34,279 bases of DNA from Bacteroidota bacterium. Lineage in GTDB: Bacteria; Bacteroidota; Bacteroidia; Bacteroidales; WCHB1-69. Below, one piece after another: positions 17,104 to 24,838 of the stretch. Under the pieces are notes generated by a model. That model ran no database searches, had not been told where the DNA came from, and saw nothing but the letters and a program-made list of their open reading frames with translations. The translations under genes and the position numbers were made by a program. Location of the stretch: NCBI GenBank assembly GCA_009787115.1, contig WRGQ01000167.1, positions 1 to 34,279 of the forward strand. The letters run 5' to 3'. The stretch's first letter is position 1; the number at the start of each line of letters is the position of its first letter.

Positions 17104-18518
17104 AGAAGAAATTCTATATTGCGCTTGGAGGAAGCGTAGTATTTATTCTGCTGAATAGTATTGCATTAAAGTACGAGTTTTTCTACGTTCCTTTAATTAG
17201 CGCTGTGGCAGTTATCTTATATCTACTTTTTTTTAGAATAGATATGTTAATCTATTTGATGGCTTTTGTTACGCCATTATCCATAGAATTTGACAACGCA
17301 AAATATAATATCGGACTTTCTATTCCTGCGGAGATTATTATGCTGCTACTTACTTTACTCTTTTTTGTGCGTCTGCTTTATGATGTGAGATTAGAGAGAA
17401 AAATAGTTCTTCACCCCATTTCCATATTGATTTACATCTATTTGGCGTGGATGTTAATCACTTCTATTACCAGCCAACTCCCGTTAGTATCTTTTAAATT
17501 CCTTGCCTCCAAAATATGGTTTATTACGGCATGTTACTTTTGCGTGATTCAGTTAATTAAAAATGACTTTAAAAGAATAATTGTTTTTATTAACTGTTAT
17601 GCGTTTTCTCTGGGAGTTGTGATTGTGATGACCACTATAAAATCTGCTGCTCTTGGGTTTTCGGAGCATGGGATGCACTGGATTATGAGCCCATATTACA
17701 ATGACCACACAGCTTATGGCGCCGCCATCGCTTTTTTTATTCCGTTAATAGTGGCGCTTTTTGCCGTAAATGGCAAAACTATCCGAAAAAAACTTTACTA
17801 CCTGTTGTTGATAGCAATATTGATGACAGGGTTGATTTTGTCGTATTGTCGCGCTGCGTGGCTCAGCATACTTATTGCTTTTGCCGTATATATTGTCATC
17901 AAAATGCGTATTAAATTGTCGTGGTTGATAATAGGATTAACCATAGTTGGCTCTACTTTATACTATTTTTCTGATGATATTCTGTATAAAATGGGCAGAA
18001 ACTCTCAAGATTCTTCCGGCAAATTAATAGAGCATTTACAATCTATGAGTAATATTAAAACCGATGCCTCCAATGTAGAGCGATTGAACCGCTGGGTGGC
18101 AGCATTTGGGATGATTGAAGACCGCCCGATTTTAGGCTGGGGACCCGGTACATATCAGTTTGAATATGCCGGTTATCAAAAAGGAAAGTATAAAACCATT
18201 ATCTCTACCAACTTCGGTACCGGCGGAAATGCCCACAGCGAATTTATCGGTCCTTGCGCCGAAATGGGATTCCCAGGTGCTATTATCGTGATTATCTTAA
18301 TGATTACAGTATTTATTGTGGGAATAAAAGCATATATAAGAACAACCGAAAAGATTCCCAAAACATTATCGCTTTTTGCTGTTATTGCATTAATCTCTTA
18401 TTACATACACGGCATTATGAACAACTTCTTAGATACCGACAAACTTTCCCTTCCGTTTTGGTCTGCCATTGCGATTATCGTAGTAGTAGATGTGATGAAT
18501 AAAGATGAGATGATGTGA
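17100..18518 (+). CDS. O-antigen ligase / Wzy-type polymerase family membrane protein
   Basis: The 472-residue protein is highly hydrophobic with about eleven to twelve membrane segments and one large periplasmic loop (about 290-385). It shows family landmarks: Arg251 in LSYCRAAWL, RLNRW (328-332), GWGPGTY (346-352), NAHSEF (377-382). These fit the Wzy_C/WaaL superfamily, whose members attach O-antigen to lipid A core, polymerise repeat units or glycosylate proteins. Sequence alone does not tell these apart. It is translationally coupled to the Wzz-like gene (overlap 17100-17103), which slightly favours a polymerase that Wzz regulates. Confidence 0.85.
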   Translation: MKKKFYIALGGSVVFILLNSIALKYEFFYVPLISAVAVILYLLFFRIDMLIYLMAFVTPLSIEFDNAKYNIGLSIPAEIIMLLLTLLFFVRLLYDVRLERKIVLHPISILIYIYLAWMLITSITSQLPLVSFKFLASKIWFITACYFCVIQLIKNDFKRIIVFINCYAFSLGVVIVMTTIKSAALGFSEHGMHWIMSPYYNDHTAYGAAIAFFIPLIVALFAVNGKTIRKKLYYLLLIAILMTGLILSYCRAAWLSILIAFAVYIVIKMRIKLSWLIIGLTIVGSTLYYFSDDILYKMGRNSQDSSGKLIEHLQSMSNIKTDASNVERLNRWVAAFGMIEDRPILGWGPGTYQFEYAGYQKGKYKTIISTNFGTGGNAHSEFIGPCAEMGFPGAIIVIILMITVFIVGIKAYIRTTEKIPKTLSLFAVIALISYYIHGIMNNFLDTDKLSLPFWSAIAIIVVVDVMNKDEMM

Positions 18519-18530
18519 TGATGGTTACTT

Positions 18531-18562
18531 TATCATTTTATCATTTTATCATTTTATCATTT
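18531..18562 (+). repeat. Octamer tandem repeat (TATCATTT x4)
   Basis: Four perfect copies of the 8-base unit TATCATTT occupy 18531-18562. They begin 13 bases after the ligase stop codon and are preceded by a GATGATG-rich stretch around that stop. No dyad symmetry was seen, so a terminator role is unlikely. Confidence 0.9.
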
Positions 18563-18651
18563 CGTCAATGCGTACCCCAAAACAACATTGACGAAATCAG
18601 AAAAATATTTTCCGTGTCGGTACACCGTAACAATACCTATTCATTTTATCC

Positions 18652-18659
18652 TATATTTG
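18652..18659 (+). promoter_or_regulatory. -7 promoter element for the TonB-receptor operon
   Basis: TATATTTG is an exact TAnnTTTG match followed by CGCCC. Transcription would begin near 18666, which leaves a leader of about 24 bases before the ATG at 18690 and excludes the upstream in-frame start at 18588. Confidence 0.7.
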
Positions 18660-18689
18660 CGCCCTAATTGTTTAACACAACTTTTGTTT

Positions 18690-21266
18690 ATGAAGCAAGT
18701 CGTTTTTCTTTTATTGTTTTCCATTTTTTTATTTGGATACACTTATTCTCAAATAGATACAACACGATACAACTTAAAGTCCGACACGACAACCGTGCTG
18801 GATACGCAGGAAGATATTACAACTTCCATAGGCAGTATCAGCGAGGGGCAGTCGGATGATGAAGGAAACTCCAATGCTATTCCAAGTTTGCTTCATTCGG
18901 CACAGGATGTGTATCAAAGCAATACCAATTATAACTTCAGCATTGCCTATTTTCGCAGTCGTGGGTATGATAACCAGTATCAGGATATTTGCATCAATGG
19001 GTTTGCGATGAACAGTATGATTACCGGACGCGCCTCTTTTTCGCAATGGGGCGGCTTAAACCACGTAGTGCGCTGGCCCGAACGGATTATTGATATGAAC
19101 CCAGCTACTTTCACTTTTGGAAATGTGGGAGGCGCTACCAATTACGACCTCCGCGCTTCGGGATACCGAAAACAGATGCGCGCTACCTATTCTATCTCCA
19201 ACCGAACTTATATGAACCGGTTTATGTTCACCGCCGCCTCCGGAATAATGCAAAACGGCTGGTCGGTAGTAGGTTCTGCATCCGTGCGTTTCGGCGATGC
19301 CATTGCATACGTGCCCGGAACCTCCTACAAGGGATTCAGCGCTTTTTTTGGCGCCGAAAAAAAGTTTAATCAGGAACACGCCTTGAACTTAACCGCTTTT
19401 GTCTCTCCTACCGAACGTGGTATGCAAGCCGGTTCAGTGCCGGAAGCCTTTGAGTTGGCAAATTCTCACTACTACAACCCTAACTGGGGCTGGTACCAAG
19501 GCAAACAAAGAAATGCCCAGATAAGAACGGTTATTGAACCCGCTATTTTACTTACCCATTACTTTACCCCAAAAAACAATAAATATACCATCACTACCAC
19601 TTTAGCCACAAGTTTCGGAAGAAACAACAGGACAGGATTAAATTGGTACGATGTACCTGACCCCCGCCCCGATTACTATAAAAACTTACCCAATTACTAC
19701 AAGGACAGCACTAATAATATGTTCGATGAATGGAGAAATGCGTGGCTCTCAGATGAAAATAGACGCCAAATTGATTGGTATAAGATGTATAATGTTAACC
19801 AAACGGCGAAGAATTATATAGATTCACTGGGTAAACACACTCCTTTACGCGCCCAATATATGGTGGAAAACCGCATAATTGACCACTTTGAGCTGGGCGG
19901 CGCCTCTAATTTGGTAATGGATCTGTCAAAAAAAATTAAGCTATCTGCCGGCGTGGATATTCGCGGATTAAAACAACATAATTATAAAACTATTAACGAT
20001 TTGCTGGGCGGCGCGTACTGGTTGGATGTGGATAAATATTCCATAGGCGCTCAACCCGATTCGTTAACCGTTGAATATAATGACTTAAACCATATTAATG
20101 ATACCTTACACGAAGGAGATATTTTTGGCTATAATTATAACTTTTTGGTTTATACTCAAAAAGCATGGGCAATGTTGAATTTTACCTACCCGAGAATTGA
20201 TTTTCACGTGGGCGGACAATTGGGGGCTACCGAAATGTGGCGCGTAGGATTTATGAAAAACGGTCGTTTCCCTACCAATTCCGAAGGAAAATCTGAAGTG
20301 AAATCCTTTTTTGAAAGCGGCGTAAAAGCAGGGATTACTTATAAAATTACCGGTCGTAATTATTTGGTACTGAACAGCGAATTTTTATCTAACGCTCCAA
20401 GTGTCTTAAATGCGTTTTTAGCCCCCCGTATCAGAAACTCATTGATTCTTGAAAATAACACAATGAATAAGTTGGAAACCGAAAAAATTACAAGTGTGGA
20501 TTTATCTTATATCATGAAATACCCTTTTATGAAAATGCGTGCAACCCTCTATTTTACGCAATTTTTTGATATGACACAAGTAATTAGTTTCTATCATGAT
20601 GATGAAGGTACAATGGTAAACAATGCTATAGTGGGTATGAACCAACGTCATCTCGGCGCTGAATTAGGCACTGAAATAAAACTTTGTTCTTTTCTCTGGC
20701 TTATTATGGCAGGGAACTTGGGCGATTATCGCTACAGCAATAAGCCGGTGATGTACACCAATTACGAAAATGGTTTTGATCTTATAGAAACAGGTATAAC
20801 GGATACCAAAGACACTATACATTGGAAAAACTTTTTTGTTGCCGGATCACCACAAATAGCAGGGACATTAGGACTTAAATTTAATTATAAATATTGGTGG
20901 GTGAACCTCAACTGCAATTATTTCGACAGAATCTTTTGTACGATAACTCCCAGTAGAAGAACATCGGATGCAGTCGGAATACATCCCCTCGGTACTACTG
21001 AATATCACAACATTGTTGACCAAACCCGCCTGAAAGGACAATTGACATTAGACATTTCCGTAAGCAAAAGTTGGCGCATTAAACGTTATACTATAGGATT
21101 TAACCTTAATATTACTAATATTACCAATAATAAAAACTTAGTTTCTACGGCATGGGAAGCATACCGGTTTGACTATAAAAATTACAATCCGGAAGTATTT
21201 CAAAATAAATACTATTATGCCTTTGGAACAACATTTTTTGCAGGATTTAATTTTACGTTTAACTAA
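18690..21266 (+). CDS. TonB-dependent receptor-like outer-membrane protein
   Basis: The 858-residue product has a signal peptide (1-20, MKQVVFLLLF... ending TYSQ), a plug-like domain at about 60-170 (AIPSLLHSAQDVYQS, then RSRGYDNQYQDICINGF), and a long beta-strand-rich barrel with many aromatic residues ending in FNFTFN. It lacks the N-terminal carboxypeptidase-like domain of SusC proteins. I place the start at 18690, since the longer frame from 18588 would put 34 charged residues before the signal peptide and begins upstream of the promoter. Two DUF5689-like lipoproteins follow on the same strand and are probably its surface partners. Its ligand is unknown, and no substrate-specific enzymes are nearby. 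Confidence 0.85.
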   Translation: MKQVVFLLLFSIFLFGYTYSQIDTTRYNLKSDTTTVLDTQEDITTSIGSISEGQSDDEGNSNAIPSLLHSAQDVYQSNTNYNFSIAYFRSRGYDNQYQDICINGFAMNSMITGRASFSQWGGLNHVVRWPERIIDMNPATFTFGNVGGATNYDLRASGYRKQMRATYSISNRTYMNRFMFTAASGIMQNGWSVVGSASVRFGDAIAYVPGTSYKGFSAFFGAEKKFNQEHALNLTAFVSPTERGMQAGSVPEAFELANSHYYNPNWGWYQGKQRNAQIRTVIEPAILLTHYFTPKNNKYTITTTLATSFGRNNRTGLNWYDVPDPRPDYYKNLPNYYKDSTNNMFDEWRNAWLSDENRRQIDWYKMYNVNQTAKNYIDSLGKHTPLRAQYMVENRIIDHFELGGASNLVMDLSKKIKLSAGVDIRGLKQHNYKTINDLLGGAYWLDVDKYSIGAQPDSLTVEYNDLNHINDTLHEGDIFGYNYNFLVYTQKAWAMLNFTYPRIDFHVGGQLGATEMWRVGFMKNGRFPTNSEGKSEVKSFFESGVKAGITYKITGRNYLVLNSEFLSNAPSVLNAFLAPRIRNSLILENNTMNKLETEKITSVDLSYIMKYPFMKMRATLYFTQFFDMTQVISFYHDDEGTMVNNAIVGMNQRHLGAELGTEIKLCSFLWLIMAGNLGDYRYSNKPVMYTNYENGFDLIETGITDTKDTIHWKNFFVAGSPQIAGTLGLKFNYKYWWVNLNCNYFDRIFCTITPSRRTSDAVGIHPLGTTEYHNIVDQTRLKGQLTLDISVSKSWRIKRYTIGFNLNITNITNNKNLVSTAWEAYRFDYKNYNPEVFQNKYYYAFGTTFFAGFNFTFN

Positions 21267-21398
21267 GACTGATTTAAGATTTAAGATGTAAAATTTAAAG
21301 TTTAAATATCTTAAATCAAATATACCTTAAACATTTAAATAATAAATCAAATAAATACCTTAAATCTTATAATATTAAATTTTAAATCAAAATAGATT
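21267..21398 (+). repeat. TTTAAG/CTTAAA-rich intergenic repeat
   Basis: This 132-base spacer is built almost entirely from GATTTAAG, TTTAAA and CTTAAATC words in both orientations, starting four bases after the receptor stop. Similar wording occurs before the Wzz-like gene (16038-16062) and before rpsG (32041-32110). It can fold weakly. No clear promoter was seen, so the lipoprotein gene may be read through from the receptor. Confidence 0.55.
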
Positions 21399-22694
21399 AT
21401 GATAAAAAAAAGTTTTTTACGAGTAATTATTCTTGGAATTTTATTCGCCGGATGTTTTGAACTGGACGAGGTTCCTGTGGTAAGATATGATGGACCACCG
21501 GCAAATATGACCATTGCCGAGTTTCAACAATTGCACGAATTAAGCGATACGAATCCGGCAACATTAATTGAAGATGACGTCATTATTACCGGAATTGTTA
21601 CTTCTACCGATAAGTACAGTAGCTCTTACAAAGAAATCTATTTTCAAGATGGAACCGGTGGTGTTTGTATTCGTACTTCAAACACATCATACTATAAAAA
21701 ATACCCTGTAGGGCAACGCATTTTTGTGAAAGCCAAAGGACTTTATTTAGAAAACTATGTGAGTGGCACGAGAACCGGATTTTATCAGATTGGGTTGTAT
21801 GGAGGAGATGGCGGCACGCAGTATCTTTCGAGCAAGGCGGAAAATCAGCATGTTTTCCGCGACGGAGTTCCTTTAAAACCCACAGACCCGGAATTTCCCG
21901 CTCCAAAAATTATTACCAAAACAAGCGATATTGTTACAGGAATAGGTGGTGATTATCATACTTTGGTAAAACTGACAAACTGCTATTTTACACAAGCAAA
22001 CGGAACAACAAAATATTTTGAGCCTTCCGGCACATCAACTACAATTAGCCGTTATATACATTTTAATTCAGGTACAAGTACAGATGAGGTGCAAGCACGT
22101 ATTAGTTCTTACTGTACATTTGCCAATGATATTTTGCCTGAAGGCGCATTAAATATTACAGGTCTATTAACTATGTTCGGAACTACAAAAGAACCTACCC
22201 ATCAACTTATTATTTGCAGTATTAATGATGTTGAAATTTTGCCACCGGTAAAAATTTTGAAAACTTATGATATGAATACCAATCCTTTTGAAGCAGGATG
22301 GACCAATAAACAAATAAAGGGAGAAACCGTATGGGCGTATAGTACAGGCTCTACAAATAGTGTAAAAATTCAAGCGCCGGCAGGAAATGAAACCGAATGC
22401 TGGTTTGTATCTCCCAAATTTAATTTTGCAGGCGAAAAAGACGTGGCGCTATGCTTCTCGTACAGAATCCTTAACGGAACCAGCGATAATATGAAAGTGG
22501 CATACTCGATAGACGGTACGTGGCATTTGTTAGACTTTGTTCACACAGCAGGCGCTACCGAAGCCGTGATTAAACTGCCCGACAATATTGCCACAAACCC
22601 AAATCTGCAAATTGCTTTTCAATATAAAACTACTGAGACTTACCCGATGTGGACAATTTCAAAGATTGAGTTTAAAGGAAATGTGGCGATGTGA
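21399..22694 (+). CDS. DUF5689-like surface lipoprotein
   Basis: The 431-residue product has a lipoprotein signal peptide with lipobox LFAGC (cleavage before Cys19) followed by acidic residues, as expected for export to the surface. Residues about 35-275 resemble the DUF5689 domain, including ITGIVTSTD, IYFQDGTGGVCIRT and PVGQRIFVKAKGL, with a final ITGLLTMFG strand. Residues about 285-430 resemble a choice-of-anchor-J/DUF5017-type beta-sandwich (NPFEAGWT, WFVSPKFNF). These proteins are thought to be cell-surface binding partners of TonB receptors; the ligand is not known. A paralogous gene with the same layout lies at 23422. Confidence 0.82.
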   Translation: MIKKSFLRVIILGILFAGCFELDEVPVVRYDGPPANMTIAEFQQLHELSDTNPATLIEDDVIITGIVTSTDKYSSSYKEIYFQDGTGGVCIRTSNTSYYKKYPVGQRIFVKAKGLYLENYVSGTRTGFYQIGLYGGDGGTQYLSSKAENQHVFRDGVPLKPTDPEFPAPKIITKTSDIVTGIGGDYHTLVKLTNCYFTQANGTTKYFEPSGTSTTISRYIHFNSGTSTDEVQARISSYCTFANDILPEGALNITGLLTMFGTTKEPTHQLIICSINDVEILPPVKILKTYDMNTNPFEAGWTNKQIKGETVWAYSTGSTNSVKIQAPAGNETECWFVSPKFNFAGEKDVALCFSYRILNGTSDNMKVAYSIDGTWHLLDFVHTAGATEAVIKLPDNIATNPNLQIAFQYKTTETYPMWTISKIEFKGNVAM

Positions 22695-22729
22695 TTAATG
22701 ATTAGATGATTAGATGATTAGATGATTAG
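22693..22729 (+). repeat. Octamer tandem repeat (GATTAGAT) at the lipoprotein stop
   Basis: Starting at the TGA stop of the preceding lipoprotein gene, GATTAATG-, GATTAGAT- and GATTAG-type units repeat with an 8-base period (three perfect GATTAGAT copies at 22700-22723 plus partial copies either side). They lie in the 40-base gap before the DUF5674 gene. Confidence 0.85.
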
Positions 22730-22734
22730 TTTAA

Positions 22735-23094
22735 ATGTTAAATATGTTAATAGTAGAGGATGTAATTTCGAGAAAAGAACTGGGGGTGTTGGCTGAAAAT
22801 CTGTTAGGAGATATGGTTAAGGCAGTAGTGGATATAGAGAAAGAGGTTTTGATATTAGATGCTGAATTACACGCAGATATGGAAGCCCTTTTGTTAGAAA
22901 ACGGCTCTGAACAGGAAAACTTGTGGGGAATTAACCTTTACCCTGATATGGACGGAGAAGATTTTATTGAATTTGATTCTATGATTAATATTAAACCAAG
23001 ACAGGGAAATAGAAGTAGAGGAGTTGAAGATGTTAATGTACGGAATAGAATAATTGAGATTATTAATAATAAAACAGAAAAAGATGTTACATAG
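22735..23094 (+). CDS. DUF5674 family protein
   Basis: I recognise the DUF5674 pattern from memory. The signs are DMVKAVVDIEKEVL (26-39), ELHADMEALLLENGSEQENL (44-63, with WGINLYP following), and IEFDSMINIKPRQGNRSRGV (78-97). The 119-residue length fits. No function is established to my knowledge. The protein is cytoplasmic-looking and acidic. The ATG at 22744 (residue 4) is an equally good start and aligns better with the usual N-terminus. Its stop overlaps the start of the next small gene, so the two are translationally coupled. The pair is inserted between two lipoprotein genes of unrelated function, which suggests a mobile module. Confidence 0.8.
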   Translation: MLNMLIVEDVISRKELGVLAENLLGDMVKAVVDIEKEVLILDAELHADMEALLLENGSEQENLWGINLYPDMDGEDFIEFDSMINIKPRQGNRSRGVEDVNVRNRIIEIINNKTEKDVT

Positions 23095-23404
23095 TGAATT
23101 GCATTCAGGAAGATGGGCGCAAATGAGTTTAATGGAACAATTGGCAAATGTGGGGTCTGAAGTTTCTCGCGCAAGTAAATGGAAAAAGAAAGAAAATGGA
23201 GTACACGCTCAAAACTCATTTGAAAGGGCTTTGGAATTGTTAGACTTAACTATTTCACTTTCTCCACGTTACCCGGTAACCAAAGAGTTGTGCAGAGCAA
23301 GGGAAGAGATGTGTAAACATTTTTATGAATCGGATACTAATGAATTTGAAAAATTAAATCGCTATTTTTTACCGTTTGCTTTAGCAGCAAGAAAAAATTT
23401 ATAA
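23084..23404 (+). CDS. Small helical protein coupled to DUF5674 (106 aa)
   Basis: The product begins MLHSELHSGRWAQMSLMEQL and is entirely helical in appearance, with a Lys-rich turn (KWKKKE, 32-37) and further helices through CRAREEMC (60-77) to residue 106. It has no signal peptide. I recall proteins starting with the HSxLxSGRW and LANVGSEV words as conserved and uncharacterised. The ATG at 23084 overlaps the DUF5674 stop by 11 bases. A longer frame from 23054 would add ten residues translated from within the DUF5674 gene and is less likely. Coupling to DUF5674 suggests that the two act together; what they do is not known. Confidence 0.75.
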   Translation: MLHSELHSGRWAQMSLMEQLANVGSEVSRASKWKKKENGVHAQNSFERALELLDLTISLSPRYPVTKELCRAREEMCKHFYESDTNEFEKLNRYFLPFALAARKNL

Positions 23405-23421
23405 AAAAAACTATATCAATT

Positions 23422-24759
23422 ATGAATAAATTACGAATTATTTTAGTGTTATTTTTGGGCATATTCCTACTTATGGGATGTACCAAATGGCAAGAGCCTG
23501 AGTTTAAAGCAGAAGACTGGGTACCTCCCGAAGGAACGAAGCCCGGTCAGTTTTTTACTATTAACAGTAAAAATGTAATAGGCAAACATATCAACGGTAC
23601 ACCTCCCGACTCGCTTACAGATTACAGAGATAAGTATTACAGATATATCAGAGCCGTAGTAGTGAGTTCCGATGAAGGCGGAAACTATTATAAATCTATG
23701 GTGGTTCAAGATTCTACCGGCGGTGTGGAATTGGAATTGGATATGACAGGATTATATAATTTCTACCCTGTAGGACAAAAAATTGTAATTGTTTGCAACG
23801 GATTGGATAAGAAAGGTAATGGGTTGGTAATCGGCGATTATCATAACCTCCCACAGATGGGTTGGATATATCAGAAAACTCAGGTGGGAAGAGTAAATTC
23901 TCTGTTTATTGACAACTATATCATCAAAGATGGATTGCCCAGCCAAAAAAATCTTCCAAAACCATTAACAAATAATGAGATTGATTTTTCAGGTGACAAC
24001 GACATTAACAAGTTGGTGCGGTTAGAAGGTGTTACTTTTAGAGAGAATGCCATTGGAAAACCGTTTGCTTATAACGATTTTATAACCGAATGGAAAGTCA
24101 ATGTGCCCGGAACAACGGAACTGATTACAATTCGTACTTCAAACTACGCTAAATTCAGAAATATAATCATTGAAGATAAAACATATAACCTCACCGGAAT
24201 ATTAACCGTTTATGTATCAGGCAGTAGAAGAACTTATCAATTAATGATTAGAACTAAAGATGACATTGAAATAGATAATCCAAAACCCAATGAATTTTTA
24301 GAGTTCAATTTTACAGAAAATCCGCTTGAAAAAGGTTGGAGTACGCAATCCGTGTTAGGAAATACCGGATGGATATATCGCCTCGGTTCTCAATCAATGT
24401 TGCATTTAGGAAATAATCAAACAACAATGGATGACTGGTTTATCTCTCCCGTAATCAATTATCCCGATTTGACAAACGGATATTTGACCTTTGAACATCA
24501 ACTGTCTGTTTTGAATGGCAAATATGATGCCTATCAAATTTACTATACTACATCAACTTCTACTACTTTTAATATTAACGACTGGAAACCATTAGGCACA
24601 CTGTCTTCGTTTCCTGCATCGTTTGAATGGAGTAATAGATTCCCGTTATCATCTATTAAATCCAACACTTTCAGAATAGCATTTCGCTACAACGCCTCAA
24701 ACCCTGACATTGAAACATATTTGTGGAATATCAGAAACGTGGCGATACGGAATAAATGA
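23422..24759 (+). CDS. DUF5689-like surface lipoprotein (second copy)
   Basis: The 445-residue product has a signal peptide with lipobox LLMGC (cleavage before Cys20). A DUF5689-like domain follows at about 45-285 (IRAVVVSSDEGGNYYKSMVV, PVGQKIVIVCNGL, YNLTGILTVYV). The C-terminal choice-of-anchor-J-like domain is at about 290-445 (NPLEKGWSTQ, DDWFISPVI). It is clearly a diverged paralogue of the 21399 gene: same domain order, similar spacing. It begins 17 bases after the 106-aa gene, probably in one transcript with the TonB receptor. Likely exported to the outer surface as a ligand-binding partner. Confidence 0.82.
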   Translation: MNKLRIILVLFLGIFLLMGCTKWQEPEFKAEDWVPPEGTKPGQFFTINSKNVIGKHINGTPPDSLTDYRDKYYRYIRAVVVSSDEGGNYYKSMVVQDSTGGVELELDMTGLYNFYPVGQKIVIVCNGLDKKGNGLVIGDYHNLPQMGWIYQKTQVGRVNSLFIDNYIIKDGLPSQKNLPKPLTNNEIDFSGDNDINKLVRLEGVTFRENAIGKPFAYNDFITEWKVNVPGTTELITIRTSNYAKFRNIIIEDKTYNLTGILTVYVSGSRRTYQLMIRTKDDIEIDNPKPNEFLEFNFTENPLEKGWSTQSVLGNTGWIYRLGSQSMLHLGNNQTTMDDWFISPVINYPDLTNGYLTFEHQLSVLNGKYDAYQIYYTTSTSTTFNINDWKPLGTLSSFPASFEWSNRFPLSSIKSNTFRIAFRYNASNPDIETYLWNIRNVAIRNK

Positions 24760-24789
24760 TAAAATAGATAAAATGATAAAATGATAAAT
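24757..24789 (+). repeat. Octamer tandem repeat (TGATAAAA) at the lipoprotein stop
   Basis: The TGA stop codon (24757-24759) is the first three bases of the first TGATAAAA unit. A 9-base variant (TAGATAAAA), another TGATAAAA and a TGATAAAT follow, ending at 24789. Confidence 0.85.
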
Positions 24790-24800
24790 AGAATGAACAT

Positions 24801-24828
24801 GTCATTTGTCACTTGTCACTTGTCACTA
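24801..24828 (+). repeat. Heptamer tandem repeat (GTCACTT) upstream of ribBA
   Basis: Four 7-base units, GTCATTT, GTCACTT, GTCACTT and GTCACTA, end ten bases before the ribBA ATG. The same word occurs twice upstream of panC (7309-7320). Confidence 0.85.
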
Positions 24829-24838
24829 AATTTTGAAT

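Noticed and set aside
18588-18689. Upstream start for the TonB receptor
   Set aside because: It would place 34 residues before a clean signal peptide and begins upstream of the exact -7 promoter element at 18652-18659.
16010-24828. CRISPR array in the tandem-repeat spacers
   Set aside because: Units are 7-8 bases and directly adjacent, with no unique spacers and no cas genes in the window.
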